NCBI GenBank assembly: GCA_027625915.1
Contig: JANTQA010000012.1
Location: forward strand, 12,734,501-12,798,500
DNA length: 64,000 nt
Origin: Anaeramoeba flamelloides
Taxonomy: Eukaryota > Metamonada > Anaeramoebidae
Direction of reading: 5' to 3'
Below are positions 11,152-22,630 of the stretch, one piece after another. The notes beneath the pieces were generated by a model. It did no database searches and had not been told where the DNA came from. It saw nothing but the letters and a program-made list of their open reading frames with translations. Position numbers and translations under genes: made by a program. Position 1 is the first letter of the stretch. Every line of letters starts with the position of its first letter.

Positions 11152-11831
11152 TAGATCTTTAAGTAATAATTAATGGCTTCATTGTTTGAATATTCTGAAT
11201 CTAATCAATTTTGCCCCTTTTCACTTTTTCTTTCTTATATAGAGGATTCTCAAAGAAGTAAGTTGTAATTTTTGTTTCTATTTGAAAAAAGGAAATTGAA
11301 CTTTAAGGACAACGTTCCCACCCTTGAGGGTGCTGAATAATTTTGTTATTTCACTTCCACTTCTCATAAAAAATTGTCACACCGAAGAAATTGGACAAAA
11401 AAAAAAACATTTTTTGTCATTTTTACCTTTTCATGTAAACTTTTTTACTTTCTTTTTCAATGAAAAAGGAAAATTGAAAATAACAAAAAAAATCATAGTA
11501 AAAAATCGCTTTTGGGGAATTTAAAGTGCATTTCAAATTTGAGAACATTTAAAACTTGTAAAAGCAAATGTAAAAAATATGTATAACAACCTAAGAAAAT
11601 AGTGTGAGTTCAGAAAGTTGAAATGGAAATTCTAAAATATTAAAATCAAAATTTTGGCATGATCTAACCAAGGTAAAAAATATGAAAATTTCACATTCTT
11701 TCAAAAAGAAATTCTCGTTGGACAAATATAACTGGATTTTATAACTTTTTCAAGGGTGACTTTATCGATTATTTCACTCTTTTCACCTAAAAAACTTAGT
11801 CCTTAAGTGAAAAAGTTTTTCAAATTTACAC
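11152..11831. other. AT-rich spacer
   Basis: No gene is seen. A short segment at about 11245-11310 (AAAGAAGTAAGTTGTA block) resembles the loop of the inverted repeat at 11892-11975, so it may be part of the same older repeat. Confidence 0.35.
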
Positions 11832-12035
11832 AAAATTCAAATCCTTATTCAACTATCATTTGAATTATAAATGGCAAAAAATAATTACTTCATTTCCCAT
11901 CTTTTACAAACTGAGTTCTTAAAGAAGTAGGTTGTAGTTTGAGAATTAGATTTGATTCTAAAAAATCTGAAAAAGGAAGTAATTATTTTTTGCCATTTAT
12001 AATTCAAATGATAGTTGAATAAGGATTTGAATTTT
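11832..12035. repeat. Perfect 60-bp inverted repeat with 84-base loop
   Basis: The left arm is 11832-11891 and the right arm 11976-12035. I checked the arms base by base and found them exactly complementary over 60 bp. Beyond this core the pairing continues imperfectly for about 30 bases. The right arm ends about 150 bp before the DUF1152 start codon. It may be a recent MITE or a transcribed hairpin. Confidence 0.85.
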
Positions 12036-12188
12036 ATGGAAATTTGAAAAGGGTTTTGATTTTAAATCTTTCAAAAGTGTTAGTGACAGTGTAAATCTGA
12101 AAGTCTAAAAAGATTGAGTTTTTTCTTAATTAAACCACAAAAAGATACAATAATTGCAAATTTTCTCCATTTTTATTAATATTTCCAA

Positions 12189-13154
12189 ATGTTCCAGTGC
12201 CGTTTTTTAAAAGAAATTGAACAATATAACAAATTTTTAGTTTGTGGATGTGGTGGGGGATTCGATGTCTATTCTTCCATTCCTTTGGTTTCAACGTTGC
12301 GTTCATTAGGAAAGACTGTTGAAGTTGGCAATTTAACATTCATGAGGCAGATCGATACCAAATCGAAATTGCACGATCAACTCTACAAAGTTACAAGCAA
12401 AACGAAGGAGGATCCTTACTATTTCCCCGAGCGTGACTTAGTGGAGTATGCAAAGAACATATTAAATGAAGAGTGGACCATCTGGGTCTTTGCAAGAGAA
12501 GGGTACAAGCACGTTTCGCAAGCATACCAAGCCTTGGTCGATCATTTAGAAACAGAGTGTGTAATTATTGTGGACGGCGGCACAGATTCTTTGATGTTTG
12601 GAGACGAGGATCGGTTAGGCACACCCGAAGAGGATATTGTTTCCATCCTGAGTGTTGCAGACCTCAAGGGCCCTCAATGCAAAGTCTTGATCAGCGTCGG
12701 CTTCAATGTTGACTCCTTCCATGGCGTCAGGGGGTACCAGTTCCTTGAAAATGTCAGCTCTTTAATCAAGACTGATGGCTACTGGGGCTTGTTCCAATAC
12801 TACAAAGATGACCCAAACGTTAAAAAGTATATAGGCGCTCTTGACTATATCACCAAGAAGAGAGAAACTAACTCCATCGTGAATTGCTCGATTGTCAATT
12901 CCATCGAGGGTGGGTTCGGTAACGACCAAAGAAGAATGGACTATCGAACAAACAGCTCCGTTTTGTTCATTAACCCCATAATGAGTGTTTGTTGGTGCTT
13001 TGATTTGTTAAAGGTTTCTGAAAGGATTATGTATAAAAAGCAATTAAAAAAAACAGTAACAAGGCTTGACGTACAAAGGGTTATTGTTAAATGGAGAAAA
13101 AAATTAGAGAAAAAAAAAAAAATCAAAAAACACCCTCAGAAATTAATTTGTTAA
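12189..13154 (+). CDS. DUF1152-family protein
   Basis: A 321-residue protein starting at the first ATG after an in-frame stop at 12177. The N-terminus has the nucleotide-binding-like CGCGGGFDVYSSIPLVSTLRSLGK, a conserved feature of DUF1152. Later blocks are VIIVDGGTDSLMFGDEDRLGTPEEDIVS and GVRGYQFLENV. I recall DUF1152 as a family of unknown function found largely in bacteria and archaea with scattered eukaryotic members. The length is close to the usual 300 or so. The last 30 residues are a Lys-rich tail (KKLEKKKKIKKH) typical of this genome. The central part (12430-12960) is clearly richer in G and C than everything around it. No signal peptide or membrane segment is seen and there is no intron. 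The GGG loop and acidic GTD motif suggest a nucleotide or cofactor pocket, which is inference. Confidence 0.85.
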   Translation: MFQCRFLKEIEQYNKFLVCGCGGGFDVYSSIPLVSTLRSLGKTVEVGNLTFMRQIDTKSKLHDQLYKVTSKTKEDPYYFPERDLVEYAKNILNEEWTIWVFAREGYKHVSQAYQALVDHLETECVIIVDGGTDSLMFGDEDRLGTPEEDIVSILSVADLKGPQCKVLISVGFNVDSFHGVRGYQFLENVSSLIKTDGYWGLFQYYKDDPNVKKYIGALDYITKKRETNSIVNCSIVNSIEGGFGNDQRRMDYRTNSSVLFINPIMSVCWCFDLLKVSERIMYKKQLKKTVTRLDVQRVIVKWRKKLEKKKKIKKHPQKLIC

Positions 13155-13302
13155 CCAAATCACCAACATGTGAAATGATATTTTTAAAACAAAGAAATTT
13201 TGGATTTGGTTCGAAAAGGCCATTCTCTTCTGAAACCTAATTTTTTGTCTATTTCCTTATTTTTTCTTTTTGAAAATCTGAAACCGAAATATAATTTTTT
13301 TG

Positions 13303-14527
13303 TTAAGGGACTAGTGAACTAAAAGAAATCTTCAAGCAAATTTACTAACAAATTAAAAAAAATTTTACCGTATCTTGAAATTGAAAAATAAAGTAAAAAT
13401 CTGATAACTAACAAAACAGAACTTACTTTTAATGCAATTTTCCAAAATGAATTATTGTTTTTAAAAAGTCCGATCCATTTTTTTCAAGTGTTGAAAAGTT
13501 CAAAATCAAACATATTTCTGAATTATTTAAAAAAAAATATTTTCAAAGAAAGAAGATTGAAATCTTATTGCCTATAAAGGAAGTGTCCAAAAATACACTT
13601 TAAAAATGAAACTACTAAGTTCTAGAATAACAAAGTTTAAAAAATCTACTTACTTAGTCTCAAAAAAAATACAATATTTGTTTTAAACTTGTAAAAAATA
13701 TAATTTTTTGATTCAAAGAACAGACCAAATCTATTTTTTTCTCGGGGTTGAATGAAAAAAAATGAGAAAAAGAACTATATAATCGAAATTAAAAATTCTC
13801 CCAGAATACTTTTTTAAAACCTTGAAAATCCAACTTATAATCTAAAGAAATACGTTTTAATTTGATTATTTATAATCAATAATTAATAACCCAATCTTAA
13901 TTATTTCAGTAAGTCATTAACAACCCAGTGATTAAATGTATCAAATAGAATTTATAATTATTTCTCAATTTTGTAAAAATTTTGCAATAAATAAAAACAA
14001 TTCAAAGGGATATTTCTAATAAAAAAAAAATTAATAGATAGTATCAAATAACTGATTTTAATACAAACAGTTCCTTGTTTATACTCTTGATATTTGAAAA
14101 AGTATATTGACAAGTCTTTTAAATTTCAAGAAATTTAATAAATATTTTGTGAATAAAGTAAATGTTCAAATTTTTTAGATCTTCAAGGATACAATATTTG
14201 ATTTATTTTTCATGTATTTTTAAAATAAGATTAAAAATTCAAAGTTATTTATTCATAAGGACTCTCAGAAATTACTAAAAGTGAAATTACTTCAAAACAA
14301 AATTTTTTGCACATTTTTCTTTTTCTAATTTGATCCAAAAAATACAACTAAAAAGGATCAGATCTTTTGACTGAAAATTTCATTGGAAAAATGAAATCTT
14401 TTAAAAATGATTATTCATCTCTCTAAAGTTAATAAATGAAGTTGTATATCGGTTTTAATTGTATACTTATGTCAATAATTACTCTATTACCTTGGGGGGG
14501 GGGTAAATAAGAGTTACTAGTCCCTTA
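13303..14527 (+). repeat. Repeat family F, copy 1 (1225 bp, TTAAGGGACTAGT ends)
   Basis: It starts with TTAAGGGACTAGTGAACT and ends with AGTTACTAGTCCCTTAA, giving about 15-bp inverted ends. It is non-coding. The inverted partner at 15078-16302 has the same length and sequence. Flanking or terminal TTAA could be a piggyBac-like target, but the superfamily is not certain. Confidence 0.75.
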
Positions 14528-15077
14528 AGGAAGTAAGTACCTTTGACCATTTTGAAATATTTCAATTGTGTAAACCTTACTGATTAAATATTTTTTGAGT
14601 GTGACAAGATATTGATACTTTGAAACCAAAACTACCATTTGGTGCTTTATTTCTGAAAAGAGACAAAGTAATTCAGATTTGAATCTTTAATTTTTCATTT
14701 TTTGATTTTTTTTTAATACTTATTTAGTTTGCAAATTTTTTTTTATTACGAGATCGATAGTCACTTGGTAGAAACATGTTATTCTAAGGTTACTGATAAA
14801 GTAAAAATTATTGTATAGAAATAATATGGATTTATAATGGGATTTTATTTGATCTTAAATAGGAAATCAAAATTTGCATTGTTGTTTTTCTCAATAGGGA
14901 TTTCATTAAGAATTTGGGTTTTTCTATTTTGTGAAGAAAATTTATGGATTTATTAGTTTTATTCCAGGTGGGTATCAACTATTTTTTGATGTTTAATATT
15001 CTATTTATTTTTTATTTAATCTTCAAATGGTCATTAATAAAAAATTATTTGATATTTAAAAAAAATGTTGAGCACCT
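14528..15077. other. 550-bp spacer between inverted family F copies
   Basis: AT-rich with no reading frame. A segment near 14957-14980 (TTTATTCCAGGTGGGTATCA) resembles 32828-32856, so the spacer contains another dispersed sequence. Confidence 0.4.
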
Positions 15078-16302
15078 TTAAGGGACTAGTAACTCTTATT
15101 TATTTTTTTTCCCGAAGGTAATAGGGTAATTATTTACACAGGGTGGGGAATCAAACTCGATAGGCAACTTCATTTATTAACTTTAGAGAGATGAGTTATC
15201 ATTTTTAAAAGATTTCATTTTTCCAATGAAATTTTCAGTCAAAAGATCTGATCCTTTTTTGTTGTATTTTTTGGATCAAATTAGAAAAAGAAAAATTTGC
15301 AAAAAAATTTTATTTTGAAGTAATCTCATTTTGAGTAATTTCTGGGGGCCCTTATGAACAAATAACCTTGAACCATAAATCTAATTTTATAAATACAATT
15401 AAAATAAATCAAATATCGAATCCTTGAAGATCGAAAAAAATTGATCATTCAATTTTATTAACAAATAGTTATTAAATTTCTTGAAATTTAAGAGTTGATG
15501 CAATATACTTTTTCAAATATAAAGAGTATAAACAAGGAATTTTTGCATTAAAATCAGTTATTTGATACTATCTATTAATTTTTTTTTTAAGAATAATTTA
15601 TTTGAATTAGTTTTTATTTGATTGGAAATCTTTTAAAGAATTGAGAAATAATTAAAAAGTCTATTAATGCATTTGGTCTTTATGTGGTTAATAACCCACT
15701 CAAATAATTAAGATTGGGTTATTAATTATTGATTATAAATAATTAAATTAAAAAATTATTTCTTTAGATTATACGTTGAATTTTCCAGGTTTTAAAAAAG
15801 TATTTTGGGAGTATTTTTAATTTGGTTTTTTGGTTGTTTTTCTCAGGTTATATTTTTTAATAAAAAAGAAAAAATTGTTTTGAACTATTCTTTGAATTAA
15901 AAAATTATATTTTTTTCAAGTTTAAAATAATTATTGTAATTTTTTTTTGAAATTAAGTGGGTTTTTTATATTGATTTATAATAGAACTTAGTAGTTTTAT
16001 TTTTAAAGTGTATTTTTGATACTTTCTTTGCAGATAATAAGATTTCTATCTTCTTTCAAACGAAATATTTTTGTTTTAATAATTCAGAAATATGTTAAAT
16101 TTTAAAACTTTTCAAAAATAAGAAAAATTGATCAGAACTTTTAAAAACGGTAATTCGTTTCGGAAAATAGCATCAAAAGTAAGTTTACTCTTTTAGTAAT
16201 CATATTTTTACACCATTTTCGATTTCAAGATGTGGTAATATTTTTTTTTAATTGGCTATTAAATTTACATGAAGAATTTTTTTTAGTTTACTAGTCCATT
16301 AA
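15078..16302 (-). repeat. Repeat family F, copy 2 (1225 bp, inverted)
   Basis: It starts with TTAAGGGACTAGTAACTC and ends with TTTACTAGTCCATTAA. It is the reverse complement of copy 1 along its full length by eye, with scattered substitutions and small indels. Together with copy 1 it forms a 3.0-kb structure with 1.2-kb inverted arms. Non-coding. Confidence 0.75.
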
Positions 16303-17619
16303 CTGAAATAAAGTTTATTCAAAAAATTCCAATAAATGGGTTGAGTTCTGGAATCAAAAAACAGTTTAAGAAGATTCAACACAAAATAAAAGAAATATTT
16401 GGAAAAAAATCCAAGCAGGATTCAGAATTATTTTTTGAATGCATTTTAATCGAAAAATAAAAAATTATCAAAAGCAAGCGAATATGGTCCAATAAATCTC
16501 TGTTTCTGAAGTGGAATTTAAAAAAAACATCTTATTTTCTGAAATAAAACTAAAATTGGATGAATTAAATGAAAAGATGGATTTTTAAATTCATTTTCCG
16601 ATATTCTTATGAAATAAAAAGTAATTTTTTTATCAAAAATTTCCCAAACAAAAGTATTTTCATCAAGAATTAAAAATAAAATCAAATAAAGAAAAAGCAA
16701 TTGTATCAAATTATACAGATAAGATCAAGAAATGAATGGTTTTTATTTGTTTTTCTTTATCAGACTTTTTGATTTTTTTTTTGAATTTCATGTTTTGGTC
16801 ACTTGGGAAATAAATTATATTAGGAGATATTCCTCATCTCTTATTTATTAATATATCACTGTATTCAGTTAAAGAAATGTTTTACTGGATTCTGTTTTGT
16901 ATAAATGGATACACTAAAAATTAGAAAAATGTACATGCAATCTTAATTTGTTTTTTTGTTACGAAAAAAAAAAAATGTGACCTAAAAAAAAAGTGTGAGA
17001 TGCATTTTTTTATTAAATTCGAAATTGTAATTACAAATTTTAGTAAAATCTATCCTATCACCATAATTTTTGAACAATAAGTAAGAATCTAAATAAGGAT
17101 TTAAAATGTTTTTGTAAATAATACAATCTAATTTCTATTTTTTCAATTGCTTTTTTTTTTTTTTTTTTTTTTTTTTTTGGGGGGGGGGTCATTCGAGTAT
17201 ACTAAAATTCCAATTGTTTCCAAACAAGTAAAACTGTTCAAAGAATCACAATAATATTATTTCATTCAAATCGGTTATAATTTTGATTTTTGTCAAATTT
17301 TAATATCATTTTTTCATCTTTTAGTTTTATTGTTTTCGTTTCATTTTTTGTATTATCAAACTTGTTTCGTTTGATAAAAAATTGTTCTCAAGTAGTTAGT
17401 ATTGGTTTAAGTTAAGTTTTTCAAACCCGAAGAACCTGTATAAAATTGATTGGTAGTATCTAACCATTTGATTTATCAATGAACCTAATAGAATTAAAAC
17501 AATTTGAAAGAAATAATTTAAAAAAATACAATTTTTAGTGGTTTCTGTGTTTTCTGTGATATTTGTGAGTTATATTCTTATTTATGTTTGTTTTTTTTTT
17601 TTTTTTTTGTTTCTTATTA
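16303..17619. other. AT-rich non-genic stretch with a T28-G9 tract
   Basis: No coding pattern. At 17151-17187 a run of 28 T passes directly into 9 G. The minus-strand frame at 16518 has no coding character. Confidence 0.45.
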
Positions 17620-17816
17620 CAGTCAGTTCCACTTTTAAGGTACAAACTTTCAACGAAGTTTAAGGCAAAATAAAAATCTCAAATCAAGGTACAAAATTTG
17701 GAATTTTTTTTTTTACAATTTATTTAACTAGAATCTGAATGTTGTGCCTTAATTTGAGATTTTGATTGTACCTTAAATTTTGTTGGAAGTCTGTGCCTTA
17801 AAAGTGGAACTGATTA
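17620..17816. mobile_element. Palindromic mariner-type MITE, family P, copy 1
   Basis: TA then CAGTCAGTTCCACTTTTAAG at the left; CTTAAAAGTGGAACTG then ATTATA at the right. The two halves are nearly exact inverted repeats around a T-rich centre. It is about 197 bp, non-coding, with a TA target duplication. Confidence 0.85.
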
Positions 17817-17819
17817 TAA

Positions 17820-19016
17820 AAACAGTATCTCGTATGATTTCCAGGTTTGTTTAAACTAGATCCATAATGTTATTGAAATTTTTGATCTGAAAAGATGGTT
17901 ATCTAAACTGAATTTACCATTTTAGAAAACAAGATATAAAAATCATCTAAAATAAAAAGTGTTTTTTAAACATATCTTTTAAATTGTTTAATTATTAGTT
18001 TTTTGTATAATCGGGGATTACAGGATTATTGTGTATCAAATGAGAGTCTAAGGTTAAAGTTTGTTGTTAGGCGGTGTAAATCGCATCATTGTGTCAAGGT
18101 TTGGATGTCTCTAAAAATCGAACCCTAAAGACGTATTTGTTGATTCCATCAATTAAAAATTATTATGGTGTTGGTAAAAAATCGAAAATTTTCAAAAAAA
18201 AATGTGCATTTTCGCAAATTTAAAGGTTGAATGCCCAATATTCGGGCAACATGGCTGCACAATATCTTTCTTTTAAATTTGTTACAAAATGAGGATTAAT
18301 AGTGATATAAATTATAATTTTTCAAAAAATTAAATAATTAAAGAATAGATTTTTTTGACAACTTATTTCTGAAATCTTGGAAATGAATTGATGTTACAAT
18401 AGGGTCTATAAAAAGAGAAAGAAAACTAAACAGTATTTGTACTTTTATGTTGATGGTTATTGAGTTAATCTTTTGAATTGAAAAAAATATTAACAATCAA
18501 AATTGATACCAAGGTAACTTCTAAGTATGAATTGTTTAAAAACTTGAAAACGGTTAATTTCGTGTTTCTATTTTGAGATTTCGGAAAGTGATTAAAAAAA
18601 AAAATTTTCAAAAATGAAACTTTGTTAATTGTTAATCATAAGTTAAAAATGGAAGAATTTATTGTCCAATAAGATTTATAATAGATTTTTTTGAGCCATG
18701 TGGGCTATGAAGTACTTATACTATTGATACAAAATTGCAATATACTTTAATTGTGACAGAATTCATAAGTGTTCTAATTCTTGAAACATCCTCATTTATT
18801 TAATTTTTTTTTTAAGAATTTGTACTTTTCAATTACCAAACTCACAAAATATGTTATTTTGTTTTTTTGTTTCCTCCCAATGATAAAATTTACATTTAAA
18901 ATAAGTTTCAATGGCCGTTTTATGATTAATATTGTTTTTGAAATTTATCAAATAGAAAATCATGGAATATCTTGATTTTTTATCATAGGGTTAAAAAGGA
19001 TTTACAATTAAGATAT
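17820..19016. other. AT-rich non-genic stretch
   Basis: No gene is seen. The segment 18012-18130 is weakly similar to 22005-22120 (shared GGGATTA, GTCTAAGGTTAAAGT and ATGCCTCTAAAAA type blocks), indicating another old dispersed repeat. Confidence 0.4.
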
Positions 19017-19024
19017 TTAATTAA

Positions 19025-19599
19025 CAGAGTTCCCAAAATGATTTCCATATTTTAAATTTTTAAAATCTTAAAAAAATAAAATTTTGGGATCAAAAGGTTA
19101 AAATAATTCATCTGGAAATAATTTTTTTATCAACACTTTCCTCCATTTAAAGTCCGTTTGAAGTATAATTTTTCAAAAACATTAACAATTATTTTGATCT
19201 CATTTCATGGAATCAAAAAAAGTCTTATTATTTTATAAAAAAGCTTTAAAATGGAATCAAAAGAATCTTTTTTTTTTAAAGTAAAATAATTTTCTTTTCA
19301 GGAATACCCTTAAAAACACCAGTATTAGTGAAGAGATGATAAAAACTAAAATCCCAAGAACAAAAAGCACAAATATTAATTGTTTTTTCAGAAAAATGAA
19401 ATTCTTGTTAATTATTTAAAAAAATTATTAATTATTAAATTTTGAGAATGATGTTTCTCTGATTCCATGAAAAACCGAATGTAAACAAGAAATAAGTTGA
19501 GAAACTTATCAATAGAAGAAAAAAGAATCATTTGATTCCATGGAATCAAAAAAAGAATTATTTGAGGTTATTTTCGAATAAGAATCAAAACGGACTCTG
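19025..19599. mobile_element. hAT-like non-autonomous element with 8-bp TTAATTAA duplication
   Basis: The left end is CAGAGTTCCCAAAATGATTC-like and the right end, read inward, is CAGAGTCCGTTTTGATTC. Both sides are flanked by TTAATTAA (19017-19024 and 19600-19607). The CAGAG start and 8-bp duplication suit hAT elements. The duplicated site is itself a palindrome, so a TTAA target cannot be excluded. The interior carries several copies of a TTTGATTCCATGGAATCAAA-type palindrome and no coding sequence. Confidence 0.65.
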
Positions 19600-19610
19600 T
19601 TAATTAAATA

Positions 19611-20157
19611 GGCAATTATAAAAAAAAATACAAAATAAGTAAAAAATTAAACAAAAAATCTCTTATTTATTCACGTGGAAAGGAAATCAAAAAAAATAAC
19701 ATGATTTGTAAAAAAATAAAAAAAATAAATTCAATAAAGTAGAAAAAAGAAAAATAGGGGAGAATAAAAAAGCTCAAAAATCTTTTTTTTCTTTCCCCAA
19801 TTTAAATAAGGAATAACGAATTTGGATTTATGTATAAATGAATAATAATATATATATATATATTTTTTTTGTTTTTTTTTTTTTTTGCTCCAAATTAGTA
19901 AAAGTGTAAAAATTAAGAATATAATAGACAAAAAATGGGGTTTACAAAGAAATGTCAGCACTTATAAAACAGTATTTTGGCTGAACATAAATAGAAATAA
20001 GAATATATAATATAAGATAAATATGTATAATTTTTTTTTTTTTTTGTTCTTAAATAATTGTAAATATTATTTAATTTAGTACATTTCTTTATCAGAAAAA
20101 AAAAAAAAAAAAAAATGAAAGATCAATCAAATACTTGAAAAGCCAATCCAATTAATT
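19611..20157. other. AT-rich spacer with 3' flank of the phosphatase gene
   Basis: T and A homopolymer runs and a short TA repeat at 19848-19861. No coding pattern. Confidence 0.4.
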
Positions 20158-21049
20158 TTAATTATATTGACTAAGAATGGATATTACGTCGTGTTGGATA
20201 AAAATCTTTTCAAGGATTTGAAAGGTTTCGGTGAGACAGTCGTCAAGAAAATTTACATTAAGTTTTTTTTTTAAATGGTAGTCAAATCGTGGGATCTGGA
20301 TCCCATTCTCTGGATGGAATTGGAACGAAGCAGGAAGATCGTCGACGATCAAGATGGAATTGAGATCGCGATTCAGTAGGGACAAGTCTTTAACGAAGGA
20401 GCCACAAAAGTATGAACAAGAGTCCCGATAAAGACGATGGGAAATGAGATCTCCTCTTGGATCCAATTCATCAAGAATCTTGTCTGCGTATTGCTTCAAC
20501 GAGGCAGTGAAAATTACTACTTCGAACATTTCGCTGCATCTTCTTAAAAAGTATTCAATGTTGGGTCTTTTTTTTACAAAGTATTCTTCACATTGTCCTC
20601 CTTCTTCAGTTGGTTGTAATTTGAAATGAAAGTCATAATCACATGGCTGAGTCATTGTGCTGGAAATTAGTGTTTCGTCCAAGTCGAGGCATAGGGTGAT
20701 TTTCCCCTGATCACTCAGGTTTTGTTCTGGTAAAATCTATTTTTTTTTGAATTTGGAATTGGTTGTTGGAGATTTATTTTTTTTTTTTATTTTTTTTTAA
20801 TTTTTTTTTTGTTATTTTTTACAAAAATGACGTATTATTAGTAACGCGAAGAAAAAGAAACATAACAAACACTAAGTAAAGAGAAATGTTAAAAGAGGGA
20901 AATTTAATTACCTGATGACTTGGATAGTGTTTGGTTGTGTTTGTAAATGAAAATTGTTGTGAATAGAAAAAGTCTTGTGTAACAAATGACTGATTAAATC
21001 GGTGTTTTGTTGTGTTTTGAGGCAAAGGCTGTTCAACTAAAGTGGTCAT
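20158..21049 (-). CDS. SCP/FCP1-family (NIF/CTDSP-like) protein phosphatase, two exons
   Basis: Exon 1 is 21049-20912 and exon 2 is 20736-20158, giving 238 residues. The donor is CAG|GTAATT and the acceptor is AATAG|ATTTTACC; the 175-base intron joins in phase 0. Residues 63-68 are LDLDET, the DxDxT catalytic motif of HAD-type phosphatases (nucleophile Asp64, acid/base Asp66). RPNIEYFL, FTASLKQYADKILDELDP, RLYRDSC, FVKDLSLLNRDL and IVDDLPASF follow in the order typical of the FCPH domain, although the usual VDNSP is VDDLP. Family members dephosphorylate phosphoserine, e.g. in the RNA polymerase II tail; the substrate here is unknown. The short exon 1 encodes a Thr/Gln/Phe-rich leader without homology. 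The Met at 21049 is preferred over one at 21214, because the extra stretch would be poly-Phe from an A-rich leader. Confidence 0.85.
20737..20911 (-). other. Intron of the SCP-like phosphatase gene
   Basis: A 175-base GT-AG intron, more T-rich than the exons and with stops in frame. Removing it restores the conserved LP...GKITLCLDLDET start of the phosphatase domain. Confidence 0.8.
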
Positions 21050-22147
21050 GAAGAAATTGGTTTGTGTAAAGAATTTTTTGAAAAAAAAAAAAAAAAAACA
21101 AAGGCTTTGTGAAAAGTTAAAACTGTGCAAAAAAAGAGAAGAAAAAATAAAAATGAAAATAATTTCAGTTTGGAAATGAGAATAAGAAATATCTATTTTC
21201 AAAAATGGTTCCAATCTGTGGGATTTAATTCAAAATTTTGATTACTAAACTTTTTTAATAAAAAGATTTAACTCAAAACAAAATTATTTTTTTAAATTCG
21301 AAAATTTTGTAAAATCCAAAAAAGTTGGATAGTTGGAAATCGAAAACAATTCGATTTGTTTCAACCAAAAGTGGTTTCACAAAAACCTTTTTTTCGAATA
21401 AATTTTTTATCACTTATTTGTAATTTGTGAACCCAAAAAGAGAGAAAACTTGATTGAACCTTTCCTTATGAATTTCTAAATTTCGATGAAATTCCAACAC
21501 AAAAAATATTTTAGTAACAAAGAAAGGTAAAAATTTTTTCCAAAAAAAAACTTTTAAAACAAGAATAAACCAAACAATTTTCTAAAAAGAACAACAGATC
21601 GTTATTTTTATTGTTAAAAGTAAATTTGAGAAATGGGTTGGGAAATTAATAAAACAAAAAACAATTAAAACGATTTTTTACATTCAAATAATTGATCACA
21701 ATCTTTAAAAATCCTTGTTTTCAAATAATGACTTTAGCGAATATTGTTATGAGTTAAAAAGATCATTTAAAGTAAAGATCAAAAATGACTAAAAGTCTGT
21801 TAAACAACAATAAAGCGAAACAATTCTCGGTTTTTTTGAAGAAAAACTGTTTGCATTTAATCTAGACGAACACTCAAGTTTTTTTACAACCAACTTTTGG
21901 TTTTATTCAAACATTAAGTATTTTTTTTTAATGATTTGAACATTTTTTAACTTACAAGCATTTAAAAAGATGTTTCTGTATTTTTATTTTAGTATTATTT
22001 AAGGGATTAGTGTCTACCAAGGATAAGTCTAAAATTAAAGTATATTATTATCGAATGTAAATCATGATAGTTCTCTTGAGGTTCAAATGCCTCTAAAAAA
22101 TTTATAATGAAAAAAGTTCCAAATATTATTCACAAAAATCAAAAATA
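21050..22147. other. Promoter flank of the phosphatase gene and AT-rich spacer
   Basis: The first 200 bases upstream of the start (minus strand) include a 17-base A run. The rest is AT-rich with no coding pattern. 22005-22120 resembles 18012-18130. Confidence 0.4.
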
Positions 22148-22628
22148 CTGTTATTAAAATCATTCATGTCAAAAAAATATAATCCATGATTCAAAATCAA
22201 AAAGCGTGTTTTTTTGTGATAGAAGACCTATAGATCAACCGATCAAAGAAACCAACAAAATAAATCCTAATTAGATATGGTTTTGATTTCTTAAAGTTCC
22301 TATTATTTAAAACGAAATTCTTTAAAAATAAAGGATCAAATTGGAAAATTGATCGCAAAAAATCGAGCTAATTTTTAATAAGAAAATTTTTTCAAAAAAA
22401 ATTAAAAAAAATTTCAGAAAAAATTGGAAAAAAATTTTCTACAAATTGCATTCCTAATTTAAATTTTACTGAAAATATCAAGGTATTTACCTTTAAAATC
22501 AATTTGAACTTAGGTATACTATTGGGTAGTCTGTTGGATGTTGCCTTGGAACAAGAAGAAAGAAAAAAACACGGATTATATTTTGAAACATGAATTATAA
22601 TACTGTGAACACATTATTTTGATCACTG
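22148..22628 (-). mobile_element. Tc1/mariner-type element, family T, copy B (reverse)
   Basis: Reverse-complement match to copy A. It contains the inverse of the CCAAGGCAACATCCAA and ACTTAGGTATACTATT blocks and ends in TTTGATCACTG. It abuts copy C through a shared CA that stands in for the TA target. Confidence 0.65.
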
Positions 22629-22630
22629 CA

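Noticed and set aside
13303-16302. Autonomous DNA transposon with transposase in the family F pair
   Set aside because: No frame longer than about 60 codons with ordinary composition lies inside.
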